This document shows positions 1 through 9,239 of a stretch of DNA of 64,000 bases, one piece after another. The notes below the pieces were generated by a model. It saw only the letters and a program-made list of their open reading frames with translations. It made no database searches and was not told the DNA's origin. Made by a program: the position numbers and the translations under genes. Where the stretch lies: the NCBI GenBank assembly GCA_903838055.1, contig CAILWV010000016.1:27252-91251 (forward strand), written 5' to 3'. The stretch is from an uncultured Bacteroidota bacterium. Lineage in GTDB: Bacteria > Bacteroidota > Bacteroidia > Flavobacteriales > Flavobacteriaceae. The stretch's first letter is position 1. The number at the start of each line of letters is the position of its first letter.

Positions 1-360
1 GTGTTCTTCTTCTTTAAAATCAGTTGCAGGAGCAAATGCTTCAGCTGCTGGCATTGGAGGCATAGCTTGATTTGCTGGTGCTTCAGAAGCCATTCTTTCT
101 ACTTTCCAACCTTGAATATCGTTGAAATATTTAGTTTCTCCTTGTGGATTAACCCATTCTCTTCCTCTTAAATTGATAGAAACTTTAACAGGCTCTCCAA
201 CATTAAAATTATTTAAAATATCACATTTATCTTGCACAAAATTAATGCTTATAAATTGTGGATATTGCTCCTCTGTAGCAACTACTAATTCTCTTTTTTT
301 AAACGAAGCACTCACTTGTTGCTCTGCGTTAATTACTTTAATTTTTCCAGTAACTTCCAT
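1..360 (-). CDS. DUF3127 domain-containing protein (partial, C-terminus beyond window)
   Basis: The start codon is the ATG at 360 and the frame stays open to base 1, so only the first 120 residues are visible. The N-terminus reads MEVTGKIKVINAEQQVS, followed by segments such as PQFISINFVQDKCD and VSINLRGREWVNPQGE. These match the DUF3127 family of Bacteroidota, small proteins that look like a single OB-like beta barrel. After about residue 90 comes an Ala/Pro/Met-rich linker (MASEAPANQAMPPMPAAEAF), as in the disordered tails of this family. The gene lies 13 nt downstream of the flavin reductase on the same strand and is probably co-transcribed. The family has no established function; single-stranded nucleic acid binding would be a guess from the fold. 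Confidence 0.85.
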   Translation of the reverse strand, partial: MEVTGKIKVINAEQQVSASFKKRELVVATEEQYPQFISINFVQDKCDILNNFNVGEPVKVSINLRGREWVNPQGETKYFNDIQGWKVERMASEAPANQAMPPMPAAEAFAPATDFKEEEH

Positions 361-373
361 AATTATTCTAATT

Positions 374-1249
374 TTATTGTTTGGCTAAAAGCACTTTCCA
401 AGCGGTTAATGCTTCATTATTATCTAAATATTCTTTGGCCAGTTGGAACTTTTTCATCTCATCATCGGCACTCAAAACTCCTTTTACTTCAAAATTTTGT
501 TTTACAAATATAGTAATTTCTTCTTCTGTAGGCAATGCTTCTACATTTCCTAATTTTCCTAAATCATTTCCTTTAAACACATGGCTTTGCTTAACAAAAT
601 CAGGAATAGCATCTACTCCAATTCCTAAAGTTGCAAGTGGTTTTTCTACTTCAAAAAGGCCTTTGTTCGCTCTTGAATACCAATTACCTCCTAATCGAGA
701 AACCAAATCAATTTTAATAGGATCAACAATTCCATCTGCATCCAAAACCAATTCGCTAATATGAATTTTTACTACCTCGCAAATTATCATATTTCCTGCT
801 CCTCCTTCGGTCCCTAAGGGTATTATTTGGTTCACTTTACATTCAAATTGAACTGGACTTTCTGCAACACGATAGGGCTTAACTATTTCCGAAGGAATTG
901 CCGTTAATCCGGCTTTTTCAAATTCGTTTACCCCTTCTCCATATTCGGTACTTGACAAAGACATTTGTTGCACCATGTCATAATTAACCACATTAATAAC
1001 AACTTGCTTCGTGTCTTGGCAATTTATCAACGTGTGTTTAATTGAATTATCTCGTACTCTTCTAGCAGGTGAGAAAACCAAAACTGGTGGATTAGCACTA
1101 AAAATATTAAAAAAACTAAATGGAGATAAATTTGGGTTCCCATTTTTATCTATGGTGCTTGCAAATGCAATAGGCCTTGGCGCTATAGCACTTTGTAAGT
1201 AACCTTGCAATTTGGCAGTAGAAATTTTATTAGGATCAATAGTTAGCAT
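374..1249 (-). CDS. flavin reductase family protein (FMN-binding split barrel)
   Basis: A 291-residue protein. The N-terminal half is a flavin-reductase-like split barrel: APRPIAFASTIDKNGNPNLSPFSFFNIFSANPP, then PARRVRDNS and KQVVINVVNYD, the usual FMN-contacting segments. Family members bind FMN and reduce it with NAD(P)H or act as cytosolic flavoproteins; the substrate here cannot be told. The C-terminal about 90 residues are an extension common in Bacteroidota members, ending in NNEALTAWKVLLAKQ. The start ATG at 1249 has a TATATTTG promoter box 15 nt upstream (1272-1265). DUF3127 follows within 13 nt. The family call is secure; the physiological role is unknown. Confidence 0.88.
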   Translation of the reverse strand: MLTIDPNKISTAKLQGYLQSAIAPRPIAFASTIDKNGNPNLSPFSFFNIFSANPPVLVFSPARRVRDNSIKHTLINCQDTKQVVINVVNYDMVQQMSLSSTEYGEGVNEFEKAGLTAIPSEIVKPYRVAESPVQFECKVNQIIPLGTEGGAGNMIICEVVKIHISELVLDADGIVDPIKIDLVSRLGGNWYSRANKGLFEVEKPLATLGIGVDAIPDFVKQSHVFKGNDLGKLGNVEALPTEEEITIFVKQNFEVKGVLSADDEMKKFQLAKEYLDNNEALTAWKVLLAKQ

Positions 1250-1264
1250 GGCTCTCCGTTTTTA

Positions 1265-1272
1265 CAAATATA
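1265..1272 (-). promoter_or_regulatory. -7 promoter box of flavin reductase gene
   Basis: On the minus strand this reads TATATTTG, an exact match to the Bacteroidota -7 consensus TAnnTTTG. It ends 15 nt before the ATG at 1249. No TTG was found at the expected -33 distance, so only the -7 half is supported. Confidence 0.5.
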
Positions 1273-1404
1273 AGAAATGTAATGGCAATGTGATAAGCAA
1301 TAGCAATTTCAATTTTAGAATTAATATTATATATTTAGAATTAAGATTATTACTATTTACTTACATCAAATATAAACTAAATCTTTTAACACTTCGAAAA
1401 GGTA

Positions 1405-4269
1405 TTATCCAACCAAGTTTATTACTTTACCGGGTACAATAATTACTTTATTTGGGGTTCTTCCTTCCAATTGTTTTATAGTTCTTTCATCGGCCATTAC
1501 AATTTCTTGAATTTGCGGAAAACTTAAATCTAAAGGCAATTTAATGGTGAAACGCATTTTTCCATTGAATGAAACCGGATATTCTTTTTCTGATTCAACT
1601 AAATATTTTTCTTCATAAATAGGAAATGCCTCAGTAGAAATAGATATGTCATGACCTAATTGGCTCCATAATTCTTCTGCAATATGGGGTGCATAGGGCG
1701 AAATTAAAATTGCCAATGGTTCTAGTATTTTTCTATGGTTACATTTTAAAGTAGCCAATTCGTTTACACAAATCATAAACTGTGAAACAGACGTATTGAA
1801 AGAGAAATTCTCAATATCTTCGGTAAGTTTTTTTATGGTTTTATGCAAGGACTTGTACATTTCTGGAGTAGGTTCTTCATTAATAACAACCGAACCATTA
1901 TCATCAAAATACAAACGCCATAGTTTTTTTAGGAAACCATAAACTCCTGTAATTCCTGCGGTATTCCATGGCTTAGACTGTTCTAGTGGTCCTAAGAACA
2001 TTTCATATAACCGTAGAGTATCCGCGCCATAATCGTTACAAATATCATCAGGATTGACCACATTATATTTAGATTTTGACATTTTTTCAACCTCACGACC
2101 AACTATATATTTTCCGTTTTCTAATATAAATTCAGAATCTATATAATCAGAATATAATGGATGTTTTTTAAATGCGTCAATATCTAATTCGTTTGTAAGA
2201 TCATTAATAACTGCCAAATCTACATGAATTGGCTGCACATTTAAACCAGAAATCAATCCCTTTGAATATAACTTTTTAGAATCTTCGCTTCTATACACAA
2301 AAGCACTCATTCCTAAAATCATTCCTTGGTTTATTAATTTTTTGAAAGGTTCTTCGGTTGGGGCAAAACCTCTATCTTTTAGAAATTTATTCCAAAAACG
2401 AGAATACAATAAATGCCCTGTAGCGTGTTCACTTCCACCGATGTATAAATCTACATTCTGCCAATATTTCAAAGCTTCCTGACTAGCAAATTCATTCTCG
2501 TTTTGCGCATCCATATAACGCATCCAGTACCATGAACTTCCTGCCCAACCTGGCATTGTATTTAATTCTAAAGGAAAAACGGTAACATTGTCAATCAACT
2601 TACAAGTAACTACAGAACACTCTACACTATCCCAAGCCCAAGTAGCAGCATTTCCTAAAGGAGGTTGTCCGTCTTCTGTGGGCAAGTATTTTTCGACTTC
2701 TGGAAGAACGATTGGTAAATACTTTTTATCAATCATTTGTGGTAAGCCATTAACATAATACACTGGAAATGGTTCTCCCCAATACCTTTGACGAGAAAAA
2801 ACAGCATCACGCAAACGATAATTTGTTTTACCCTTTCCTTGTTTTATATGTTCTAATGCTTCAATGCTTTTTTTGGTCCCTTCCTTGTAACCTAATCCGT
2901 TTAAAAAATCAGAATTAATTAATTCGAAACCAGTTTTTTCGCCATATGCAAAATCAACACCACCCATCGGACTTGCATCTGAAGGTGAGGAATTAAAAGC
3001 AAATATATTTTTGATTGTTGGCATTCCGTTTTGACCTTTAAAGAAATTCGCAAATGCAAAATCTCTTTCATCGCCACATGGAACTGCCATTACCGCACCT
3101 GTTCCGTAACCAGCCAAAACGTAATCGCCAATCCAAACAGGTATTGGTTCTTTTGTAAATGGATGTTCTGCATAAGCACCAGTGAATACTCCGGAAATGG
3201 TTTTAACATCAGCCATTCTTTCGCGTTCAGAACGCTTTGCTGTTGCTTCAATATAAGCATCAACTGCAGGTTTTTGTTCTTGGGTAGTAATTTGCGCTAC
3301 CAATTCATGTTCAGGAGCCAAAGTCATAAAGGTAACTCCAAAGATTGTGTCAGGACGCGTTGTGAAAACTTCTATGAAATTATCAGAATCAACTAAATTA
3401 AACTTAACCATCGCTCCTACACTCTTACCTATCCAGTTTCTTTGAGATTCTTTAATAGATTCGCTCCAATCAATTTCATTTAAACCTTGTAATAATCTTT
3501 CCGCATAAGCAGAAATACGCATGGACCATTGTGTCATTTTTTTACGAACAACTTGATGCCCACCTCTTTCAGAAACTCCATTTATTATTTCATCATTTGC
3601 CAAGACCGTTCCTAATCCGGGACACCAATTCACTTCTGTTTCAGCTAAATAAGTCAATCGATATTTTAATACAATTTTTTGTTGTTCTTCAGTAGAAAAA
3701 CCATTCCATTCTTCAGCAGAAAACGGAATAATAGTATCGTCACAAACTGCATTAACTTTCGTATTACCTTCTTTTTTAAAAGTTGAAATTAAGTCAGCAA
3801 TATCTTCTGCTTTATCCGAACTAATATTATACCACGAATTGAATAATTGAATAAAAATCCATTGGGTATGTTTGTAATAATCCGCATTTGACGTTCTAAC
3901 TTCGCGACTCCAATCAAATGAAAATCCAATTTTATCTAACTGTTCCCTATATCTTGCGATATTTTCTTTGGTAGTTGTATCGGGATGTTGCCCTGTTTGG
4001 ATAGCATATTGTTCAGCAGGCAAACCGAAAGAATCATATCCTTGAGGATGTAAAACATTAAATCCTTTGTGACGTTTGTACCGAGCAACAATATCTGATG
4101 CAATATATCCTAGCGGATGGCCAACATGTAAACCTGCTCCAGATGGATAAGGAAACATATCTAAAACATAATATTTTGGCTTATCTGAATGATTGGCTGC
4201 TGCAAAAGTTTGGTTTTGTGCCCAATAGTTTCGCCATTTGGCTTCAATTTGTTCGTGAAAATATTTCAT
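1405..4269 (-). CDS. leuS: leucyl-tRNA synthetase
   Basis: A 954-residue class Ia aminoacyl-tRNA synthetase that charges tRNA-Leu in the cytoplasm. The HIGH-type signature is HVGH at residues 48-51, within PYPSGAGLHVGHPLGY. The KMSKS loop is at about residue 728 (VEKMSKSKYNVVNPDD). Between them are the CP1 editing domain with its threonine-rich stretch (EVFTTRPDTIFGVTFM) and WYWMRYMDA of the core. Full-length for Bacteroidota LeuRS, which carry extra insertions. The ATG at 4269 is the natural start (MKYFHEQIEAKWRNYWAQ). A promoter with both -33 and -7 boxes lies about 100 nt upstream. It is divergent from ftsX. A tRNA-Leu gene lies elsewhere in the window. Confidence 0.98.
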   Translation of the reverse strand: MKYFHEQIEAKWRNYWAQNQTFAAANHSDKPKYYVLDMFPYPSGAGLHVGHPLGYIASDIVARYKRHKGFNVLHPQGYDSFGLPAEQYAIQTGQHPDTTTKENIARYREQLDKIGFSFDWSREVRTSNADYYKHTQWIFIQLFNSWYNISSDKAEDIADLISTFKKEGNTKVNAVCDDTIIPFSAEEWNGFSTEEQQKIVLKYRLTYLAETEVNWCPGLGTVLANDEIINGVSERGGHQVVRKKMTQWSMRISAYAERLLQGLNEIDWSESIKESQRNWIGKSVGAMVKFNLVDSDNFIEVFTTRPDTIFGVTFMTLAPEHELVAQITTQEQKPAVDAYIEATAKRSERERMADVKTISGVFTGAYAEHPFTKEPIPVWIGDYVLAGYGTGAVMAVPCGDERDFAFANFFKGQNGMPTIKNIFAFNSSPSDASPMGGVDFAYGEKTGFELINSDFLNGLGYKEGTKKSIEALEHIKQGKGKTNYRLRDAVFSRQRYWGEPFPVYYVNGLPQMIDKKYLPIVLPEVEKYLPTEDGQPPLGNAATWAWDSVECSVVTCKLIDNVTVFPLELNTMPGWAGSSWYWMRYMDAQNENEFASQEALKYWQNVDLYIGGSEHATGHLLYSRFWNKFLKDRGFAPTEEPFKKLINQGMILGMSAFVYRSEDSKKLYSKGLISGLNVQPIHVDLAVINDLTNELDIDAFKKHPLYSDYIDSEFILENGKYIVGREVEKMSKSKYNVVNPDDICNDYGADTLRLYEMFLGPLEQSKPWNTAGITGVYGFLKKLWRLYFDDNGSVVINEEPTPEMYKSLHKTIKKLTEDIENFSFNTSVSQFMICVNELATLKCNHRKILEPLAILISPYAPHIAEELWSQLGHDISISTEAFPIYEEKYLVESEKEYPVSFNGKMRFTIKLPLDLSFPQIQEIVMADERTIKQLEGRTPNKVIIVPGKVINLVG

Positions 4270-4366
4270 TCTAAGTGTATGTAGATTATTGTTTTTGGTT
4301 AATTTCTTTTAATGTTTGTCGAAAAAAAGACAACATAATGCTAAATGAAAACCAAAATTTAAGGTA

Positions 4367-4395
4367 CAAATTTACATTTATTGTACTAAAGTCAA
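4367..4395 (-). promoter_or_regulatory. leuS promoter
   Basis: On the minus strand the -7 box is TAAATTTG (4374-4367), a perfect TAnnTTTG. A TTTTG with its TTG at 4395-4393 lies 18 nt upstream as the -33 element. Transcription would start near 4360, leaving a leader of about 90 nt before leuS. It sits in the 194-bp divergent spacer with ftsX. Confidence 0.6.
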
Positions 4396-4463
4396 AACTT
4401 TAAACGTTATAAACTAAGAATAAAGAAATTGTTTATTATTTTTACGGCTAAATTTAGATTAAT

Positions 4464-5339
4464 ATGGCATCCTCATTTGATAAATTTCAGAAACGCAGAT
4501 TGATTTCTTCCTATTTTTCGGTAGTTTTAAGTGTATTCTTAGTATTATTTTTACTTGGACTTTTAGGGCTATTTATTATCAATTCTAAAAGGCTTTCAGA
4601 CAATTTCAAGGAAGATATAGTTATGTCTGTTTTCTTTAAGAACGAAGCTAACGACACGATTTTTAAGGCTTTTGAAACCGAAATGAAATCGGGCAAATTC
4701 GCTAAAGACTTTAATTTTGTTTCTAAAGAGCAGGCTGCTAAAGAACATGAAAAAACTCTTGGAGAAAATTTCACAGAATTTTTAGGAGCTAATCCGTTAT
4801 ATAATTCGTACGATATCCACTTAAAAGCAGATTATGTTACTAATATTGGTTTTTCTAGAATGGAAAGTGAAATTCGAAAAAATCCTATGGTTGCCGATGT
4901 GGTTTACGACAAACAGTTGATTACTTTGGTGAACGACAACGTAAAGAAAATAAGTATGTGGGTGTTAATTATTAGCGGAATATTTGCATTTATTTCCATA
5001 TTACTTATTAATAGCTCGTTACGATTATCAATATATGCAAATCGATTTATTATTAAAACAATGCAAATGGTTGGAGCCACAAAGGCTTTCATCAGAAAAC
5101 CATTTGTTACAAGAAGTATTATATTGGGAGTAATTGGTTCTGTTTTAGCCATTTTCGCATTAATTGGTGTTCTGATTTATGTTTCAACAAACTTTCCTGC
5201 TTTAGATATTTTTAAAGACCAATTGCTTACCATATTGGTATTATTAGGGGTATTAGTTTTAGGAATTTTAATTACCTGGATAGGTACGCATTTTGCAACA
5301 CAACGTTTCTTAAATCTAAGAACTGACGATTTATATTAA
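4464..5339 (+). CDS. ftsX: cell division protein FtsX (permease subunit)
   Basis: A 291-residue membrane protein with FtsX topology: one N-terminal membrane segment (about residues 17-40, SVVLSVFLVLFLLGLLGLFI), a periplasmic domain of about 120 residues containing the ECD pattern (DIVMSVFFKNEAND, VSKEQAAKEHEKTLGENF), and three C-terminal membrane segments starting at VKKISMWVLIISGIFAFISI. FtsX pairs with the ATPase FtsE to activate cell wall hydrolases at the septum. ftsE is not in this window, which is usual in Bacteroidota, where the two are often unlinked. Downstream on the same strand are an M23-family gene, DUF3098, uppP and truB, a cell-envelope context. The start at 4464 gives MASSFDKFQKRRLISSYFS, typical of the family. 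Confidence 0.93.
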   Translation: MASSFDKFQKRRLISSYFSVVLSVFLVLFLLGLLGLFIINSKRLSDNFKEDIVMSVFFKNEANDTIFKAFETEMKSGKFAKDFNFVSKEQAAKEHEKTLGENFTEFLGANPLYNSYDIHLKADYVTNIGFSRMESEIRKNPMVADVVYDKQLITLVNDNVKKISMWVLIISGIFAFISILLINSSLRLSIYANRFIIKTMQMVGATKAFIRKPFVTRSIILGVIGSVLAIFALIGVLIYVSTNFPALDIFKDQLLTILVLLGVLVLGILITWIGTHFATQRFLNLRTDDLY

Positions 5340-5391
5340 AAGAGAAAATAGAAAATATACTAATAGATGCCTGACAGTTAAAAAACTAAAA

Positions 5392-6366
5392 ATGAAGAAA
5401 ATCCTATTATTAATTATGATAACATTAATTCATAATTTATGTTTTGCCCAAGAAGAAAGTTTGAATTCAAAAAAAGTGGTTGAACAGTTTGAAATGTTTT
5501 ATAATCAAAATGACTATAAAAGTATTTTTGAAATGTTTTCGCCCGAAACTCAAAAAGCACTTCCATTAGAAAAAATATCTGAATTTTTATCAGGATTAAA
5601 CGCTAAAGCAGGAAAAATTAATTCCCGAGAGTTTATAAAATATCAAAAAGGAACTTTTGCATTATATAAAACTGAATTTGAAAAAATAACTTTGGGATTA
5701 AATCTTTCCATAAATGATAATTCAAAAATTAATGGAATATTTGTCAAAGCATTTGTTGACGAAAGTATACCTAAAATTGAAAGAAATATTACTAAATTAC
5801 AATTACCATTTAAAAAGGAATGGACTGTTATTTGGGGGGGAGACACTAAAGAATTAAATTATCACGTTGAAAGTGAAATGCAAAAAAATGCATTTGACAT
5901 TCTAATAACTGATAAGAAAGGGAATTCTTATAAAACAAATGGAAAATTAAATGAAGACTATTATGCGTTTGGAAAAGAATTATTCGCACCATGTGATGGA
6001 GAAATTATAAAAGTTTTAGATGGAATTGTTGATAATAAAATTGGCGAAATGAATTCAATTGATGTAACTGGCAATACTGTAATTATTAAGACCAATAACA
6101 ATGAATATTTATTTTTCTGTCATTTTAAAAATGGAACAATCAAACTAAAAGAAGGAGAAAAGGTAAAACAAGGTCAATTATTAGGTCTTTGTGGAAATTC
6201 AGGTCATTCTTCGGAACCACATTTACATTTTCACATTCAAAATACAAAAGATATAAATAGTGGAACCGGAATAAAATGTTATTTTGAAAAATTAATTGTC
6301 AACGGGAAATTGAAAGAAGATTATTCGCCAATACAAAATGACAAAATATCAATTGAAAAAAAATAA
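5392..6366 (+). CDS. secreted M23-family (LytM-like) peptidase with N-terminal DUF3887-like region
   Basis: A 324-residue secreted protein with a signal peptide ending at CFAQ (residue 20). Residues 25-135 resemble the DUF3887-type helical/NTF2-like domain (EQFEMFYNQNDYKSIFEMFSPE). The rest is an M23 beta-barrel: APCDGEIIKVLDG, GNTVIIKT, GEKVKQGQLLGLCGNSGHSSEPHLHFH. The HxH half of the zinc site is present (H277, H279) with H244 upstream. The first half, normally HxxxD, is not canonical; the nearest candidates are H158 in NYHVES and D169 in NAFDI. It may cleave peptidoglycan or other peptides, or have lost activity. It sits between ftsX and the DUF3098-uppP-truB run and appears more AT-rich than its neighbours, which suggests an insertion. 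Confidence 0.82.
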   Translation: MKKILLLIMITLIHNLCFAQEESLNSKKVVEQFEMFYNQNDYKSIFEMFSPETQKALPLEKISEFLSGLNAKAGKINSREFIKYQKGTFALYKTEFEKITLGLNLSINDNSKINGIFVKAFVDESIPKIERNITKLQLPFKKEWTVIWGGDTKELNYHVESEMQKNAFDILITDKKGNSYKTNGKLNEDYYAFGKELFAPCDGEIIKVLDGIVDNKIGEMNSIDVTGNTVIIKTNNNEYLFFCHFKNGTIKLKEGEKVKQGQLLGLCGNSGHSSEPHLHFHIQNTKDINSGTGIKCYFEKLIVNGKLKEDYSPIQNDKISIEKK

Positions 6367-6412
6367 CAGATCTGCCAAGAAGCTTAACGATAATAAATAA
6401 AATAGTATAGAC

Positions 6413-6652
6413 ATGATGAAAAATAACGACCAAAAACCAGATTTCCTTTTTGACAATGTAAATTATAAATATTTACTTTTAGGAATTGCCGTAATTACAA
6501 TTGGCTTTATATTAATGTCCGGTGGTGGCAGCAACAATCCGAAGGTTTTTAACGAAGATGTTTTCAATTTCAGAAGAATTCAATTGGCTCCTACAGTGGT
6601 TTTAATTGGTTTTGGAATAACAATTTATTCTATCTTTAAAAAATCAAAGTAA
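6413..6652 (+). CDS. DUF3098 domain-containing small membrane protein
   Basis: A 79-residue protein with two predicted membrane helices ([19 protein letters not shown] and [17 protein letters not shown]) joined by a short loop ending [15 protein letters not shown], which is the conserved core of DUF3098. The first codons are ATG ATG, so translation may start at 6413 or 6416. The stop codon overlaps the uppP start by one base (TAATG), indicating translational coupling. No biochemical role is established. Its conserved linkage to uppP suggests an envelope function, an inference from context only. Confidence 0.88.
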   Translation: MMKNNDQKPDFLFDNVNYKYLLLGIAVITIGFILMSGGGSNNPKVFNEDVFNFRRIQLAPTVVLIGFGITIYSIFKKSK

Positions 6653-7449
6653 TGGATTATTTACAAGCAATTGTACTTGCAATTATTGAAGGAATAACTG
6701 AATTTCTTCCTGTCTCTTCCACTGGCCATATGATTATCGCTAGTTCTTTTTTCGGAATTAGTCATGATGAATTTACCAAACTTTTTACCATTGTAATCCA
6801 ACTAGGAACCATACTTTCGGTGGTAGTTTTATATTTTAAACGATTTTTTCAAAGTTTTGATTTTTACTATAAATTGTTAGTTGCTTTTATTCCCGCAGTA
6901 ATTTTTGGTTTGCTTTTCAGTAAAAAAATTGATGCATTACTTGAAAATCCAGTTACGGTTGCCGTTTCTTTATTAATTGGCGGAATTGTATTATTAAAAG
7001 TAGATGATTGGTTTTCAAAGGAAACGGAAATCACTAGAAGTCAAGACATAAGTTATTTAACTGCACTTAAAATAGGATTGTTTCAATGTTTGGCAATGGT
7101 TCCCGGAATTTCTAGAAGTGGCGCAAGTATTGTAGGAGGGATGACACAAAAATTATCTCGAAATACAGCTGCCGAATTTTCATTTTTTCTCGCCGTACCA
7201 ACAATGCTTGGCGCAACTGCAAAAAAATGCTACGATTATTACAAAGATGGATTCGTATTAACACACGACCAAATTAATTTCTTAATTATTGGAAATGTGG
7301 TTGGGTTTATAGTAGCACTTATTGCTATTAAAAGTTTCATTGGATTTTTAAGCAAAAACGGATTTAAACTTTTTGGATATTATAGAATTATAGTTGGAAT
7401 TGCTCTATTAGTAATTCATTTCTGTATTCAAAAACTAGATGTCATCTAA
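6652..7449 (+). CDS. uppP: undecaprenyl-diphosphatase (BacA/UppP family)
   Basis: A 265-residue polytopic membrane enzyme that recycles undecaprenyl diphosphate to the monophosphate carrier used for peptidoglycan and O-antigen synthesis. Both family signatures are present: the Glu-rich motif with Ser/His [14 protein letters not shown] near the N-terminus (residues 13-26) and the second active-site motif [14 protein letters not shown] near residue 147. About eight hydrophobic segments fit the family. It overlaps DUF3098 by one base upstream and truB by one base downstream (TAATG at both junctions), so the three are translated as a coupled unit. Confidence 0.96.
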   Translation: MDYLQAIVLAIIEGITEFLPVSSTGHMIIASSFFGISHDEFTKLFTIVIQLGTILSVVVLYFKRFFQSFDFYYKLLVAFIPAVIFGLLFSKKIDALLENPVTVAVSLLIGGIVLLKVDDWFSKETEITRSQDISYLTALKIGLFQCLAMVPGISRSGASIVGGMTQKLSRNTAAEFSFFLAVPTMLGATAKKCYDYYKDGFVLTHDQINFLIIGNVVGFIVALIAIKSFIGFLSKNGFKLFGYYRIIVGIALLVIHFCIQKLDVI

Positions 7450-8138
7450 TGACTGCAGAAGACTATTTAGAGGGTCAAATTATATTAATTGACAAACCAC
7501 TTACTTGGAGTTCTTTTCAAGCTGTGAATAAATTGAAATATATTTTAAAACGAAAATATGAACTTCCGAAGAAGTTTAAAATAGGCCATGCTGGGACTTT
7601 AGATCCGTTAGCAACTGGTCTTTTAATAATCTGCACTGGAAAATTCACCAAAAAAATTACTGAAATTCAGGCGCAAACCAAAGAATATACAGGCACCATT
7701 ACCGTTGGCGCTACTACTCCATCCTATGATTTAGAAACTGAGATAGATGCTATTTTTCCTACAGAGCATATTAACGATACACTAATTCAGGATACTACCA
7801 AACTATTTCTTGGTGAGATTGACCAAAAACCGCCAGTTTTTTCTGCAATAAAAAAAGATGGAATACGACTTTACGAGCATGCTCGTGCTGGTGAGGAAGT
7901 AGAAATTGCTTTTAGAAAAACTACCATTTACGAATTTGAAATTACTAGAATTGCTTTACCTGAAATTGATTTTAGAGTTACTTGTAGTAAAGGAACATAC
8001 ATTCGATCATTAGCCTTTGACTTTGGGAAAGCCCTACAATCTGGGGGTCACTTAACCGCCTTAAGACGAACTAAAATTGGAAATTATTCGGTTACCAATG
8101 GTTTTAGTCCTGAAGAATATGAAAAATCCTTAGTATAA
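7449..8138 (+). CDS. truB: tRNA pseudouridine(55) synthase
   Basis: A 229-residue cytoplasmic enzyme that isomerises U55 of the T-loop of tRNAs. The catalytic Asp is in the motif GHAGTLDPLATGLL (about residues 54-67). The family tail RVTCSKGTYIRSLAFDFGKAL is intact. It is short, lacking the PUA extension seen in proteobacterial TruB, as is normal in Bacteroidota. The start overlaps the uppP stop by one base. It ends 3 nt before the convergent epimerase gene with no obvious terminator between them. Confidence 0.96.
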   Translation: MTAEDYLEGQIILIDKPLTWSSFQAVNKLKYILKRKYELPKKFKIGHAGTLDPLATGLLIICTGKFTKKITEIQAQTKEYTGTITVGATTPSYDLETEIDAIFPTEHINDTLIQDTTKLFLGEIDQKPPVFSAIKKDGIRLYEHARAGEEVEIAFRKTTIYEFEITRIALPEIDFRVTCSKGTYIRSLAFDFGKALQSGGHLTALRRTKIGNYSVTNGFSPEEYEKSLV

Positions 8139-8141
8139 ATT

Positions 8142-9164
8142 CTATTGGTTTTTATTGTAATAAACAACCAATTCGTTTAAATAATTGTCAATCTCCATAA
8201 AAGAATAATCCAATTGCTTTTTTATTTTTTCATTAGAAAAAAGCTCTGTGCTTTGTAACGAAAGAATACTGTGTTTGGATAATTTTCTTTTTATTCTAAA
8301 TACTTTTGACAAAAACCAATCTAAACGCCAAGCAAGGTTTAAGAGCCATGGTTTGGCTTTTATTGTTGGAGATTTTGACCCTATTTTTTTAGCAATAGCA
8401 GTAAGAATATTTTTGTAGGTGTAATTTTCGGAAATCACAATAAAACGTTCTCCATTACATCCGGAACACATTAATTGTTGCATTGTAGTGACCACATCTA
8501 ATACAGAAACATAGGCAGATGTGCCGTTGGTATAAAATGGAAAACCTTTTTTAACGGAGCTAAAAATCACTCCGCTACCTTGATTCCAAAAACCAGGACC
8601 AAAAATCACGCCAGGATTCACGATTACCACTTGCAATCCTTCTTGAAAACCACGCCAAACTTCCATTTCGGCGCCATATTTAGAAATGGCATAATCGCTG
8701 TGGGAATATTCTGGGTTCCATTCAGTTTCTTCGGTAATGGTATTATTTACTCGTATAGATTCATTTTGTACTAAATCACCAAGTGCTGCAATTGAACTTA
8801 CATGGCATAATTTTTTTACTTTTTTGTCAATACAGAAGTTTACAATATTGGCAGTTCCTTCGATATTTACTTTTCGTAATTCATCTTCATAATCGGGATT
8901 GAAGGAGATGAAAGCAGCACAATGATAAACGTAATCTACATTTTGGAACGCTATTTCTAGGGAAGGAATATCTAAAATATCGGCAGAAATCCATTCGATT
9001 TTTGAAAAGAGTTCGCTTTTTTCGTAAAGTTCGAAAAGTAATTTTGTTTTAATTATGTTTTTTGGATTTCGATGTATTGCACGAACAGCTTGTTCTCCAT
9101 TTTCTAATAAATGAAGTAGTAAATGTGCTCCTACTAAACCTGTTCCTCCGGTAACTAATATCAT
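8142..9164 (-). CDS. NAD-dependent epimerase/dehydratase (extended SDR)
   Basis: A 340-residue extended short-chain dehydrogenase. The Rossmann glycine motif TGGTGLVGAHLL begins four residues after the chosen ATG (9164), and the catalytic tyrosine motif is YAISKYGAE. A longer frame opens at 9227, but its extra 21 residues precede the Rossmann fold with no known counterpart, and a -7 promoter box lies at 9177-9170, inside that extension. The C-terminal part resembles Bacteroidota dihydroflavonol-4-reductase-like proteins. Substrate (a sugar nucleotide, steroid or similar) is not predictable. It is convergent with truB. Confidence 0.87.
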   Translation of the reverse strand: MILVTGGTGLVGAHLLLHLLENGEQAVRAIHRNPKNIIKTKLLFELYEKSELFSKIEWISADILDIPSLEIAFQNVDYVYHCAAFISFNPDYEDELRKVNIEGTANIVNFCIDKKVKKLCHVSSIAALGDLVQNESIRVNNTITEETEWNPEYSHSDYAISKYGAEMEVWRGFQEGLQVVIVNPGVIFGPGFWNQGSGVIFSSVKKGFPFYTNGTSAYVSVLDVVTTMQQLMCSGCNGERFIVISENYTYKNILTAIAKKIGSKSPTIKAKPWLLNLAWRLDWFLSKVFRIKRKLSKHSILSLQSTELFSNEKIKKQLDYSFMEIDNYLNELVVYYNKNQ

Positions 9165-9169
9165 GGGGA

Positions 9170-9177
9170 CAAAGATA
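9170..9177 (-). promoter_or_regulatory. -7 box immediately before epimerase start
   Basis: On the minus strand TATCTTTG matches TAnnTTTG and ends only 5 nt before the ATG at 9164, so a transcript starting the usual 5-9 nt downstream would be leaderless or nearly so. No clear TTG sits at the -33 position. Confidence 0.4.
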
Positions 9178-9239
9178 ATTAGTTTGATGTATTTTTGGTT
9201 TTTTACTTCAGAAAAAAGTATGCCCAATGTTTATTTTCT

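Noticed and set aside
8142..9227. Longer start (9227) for the epimerase
   Set aside because: The extra residues precede the Rossmann motif and overlap a promoter box.
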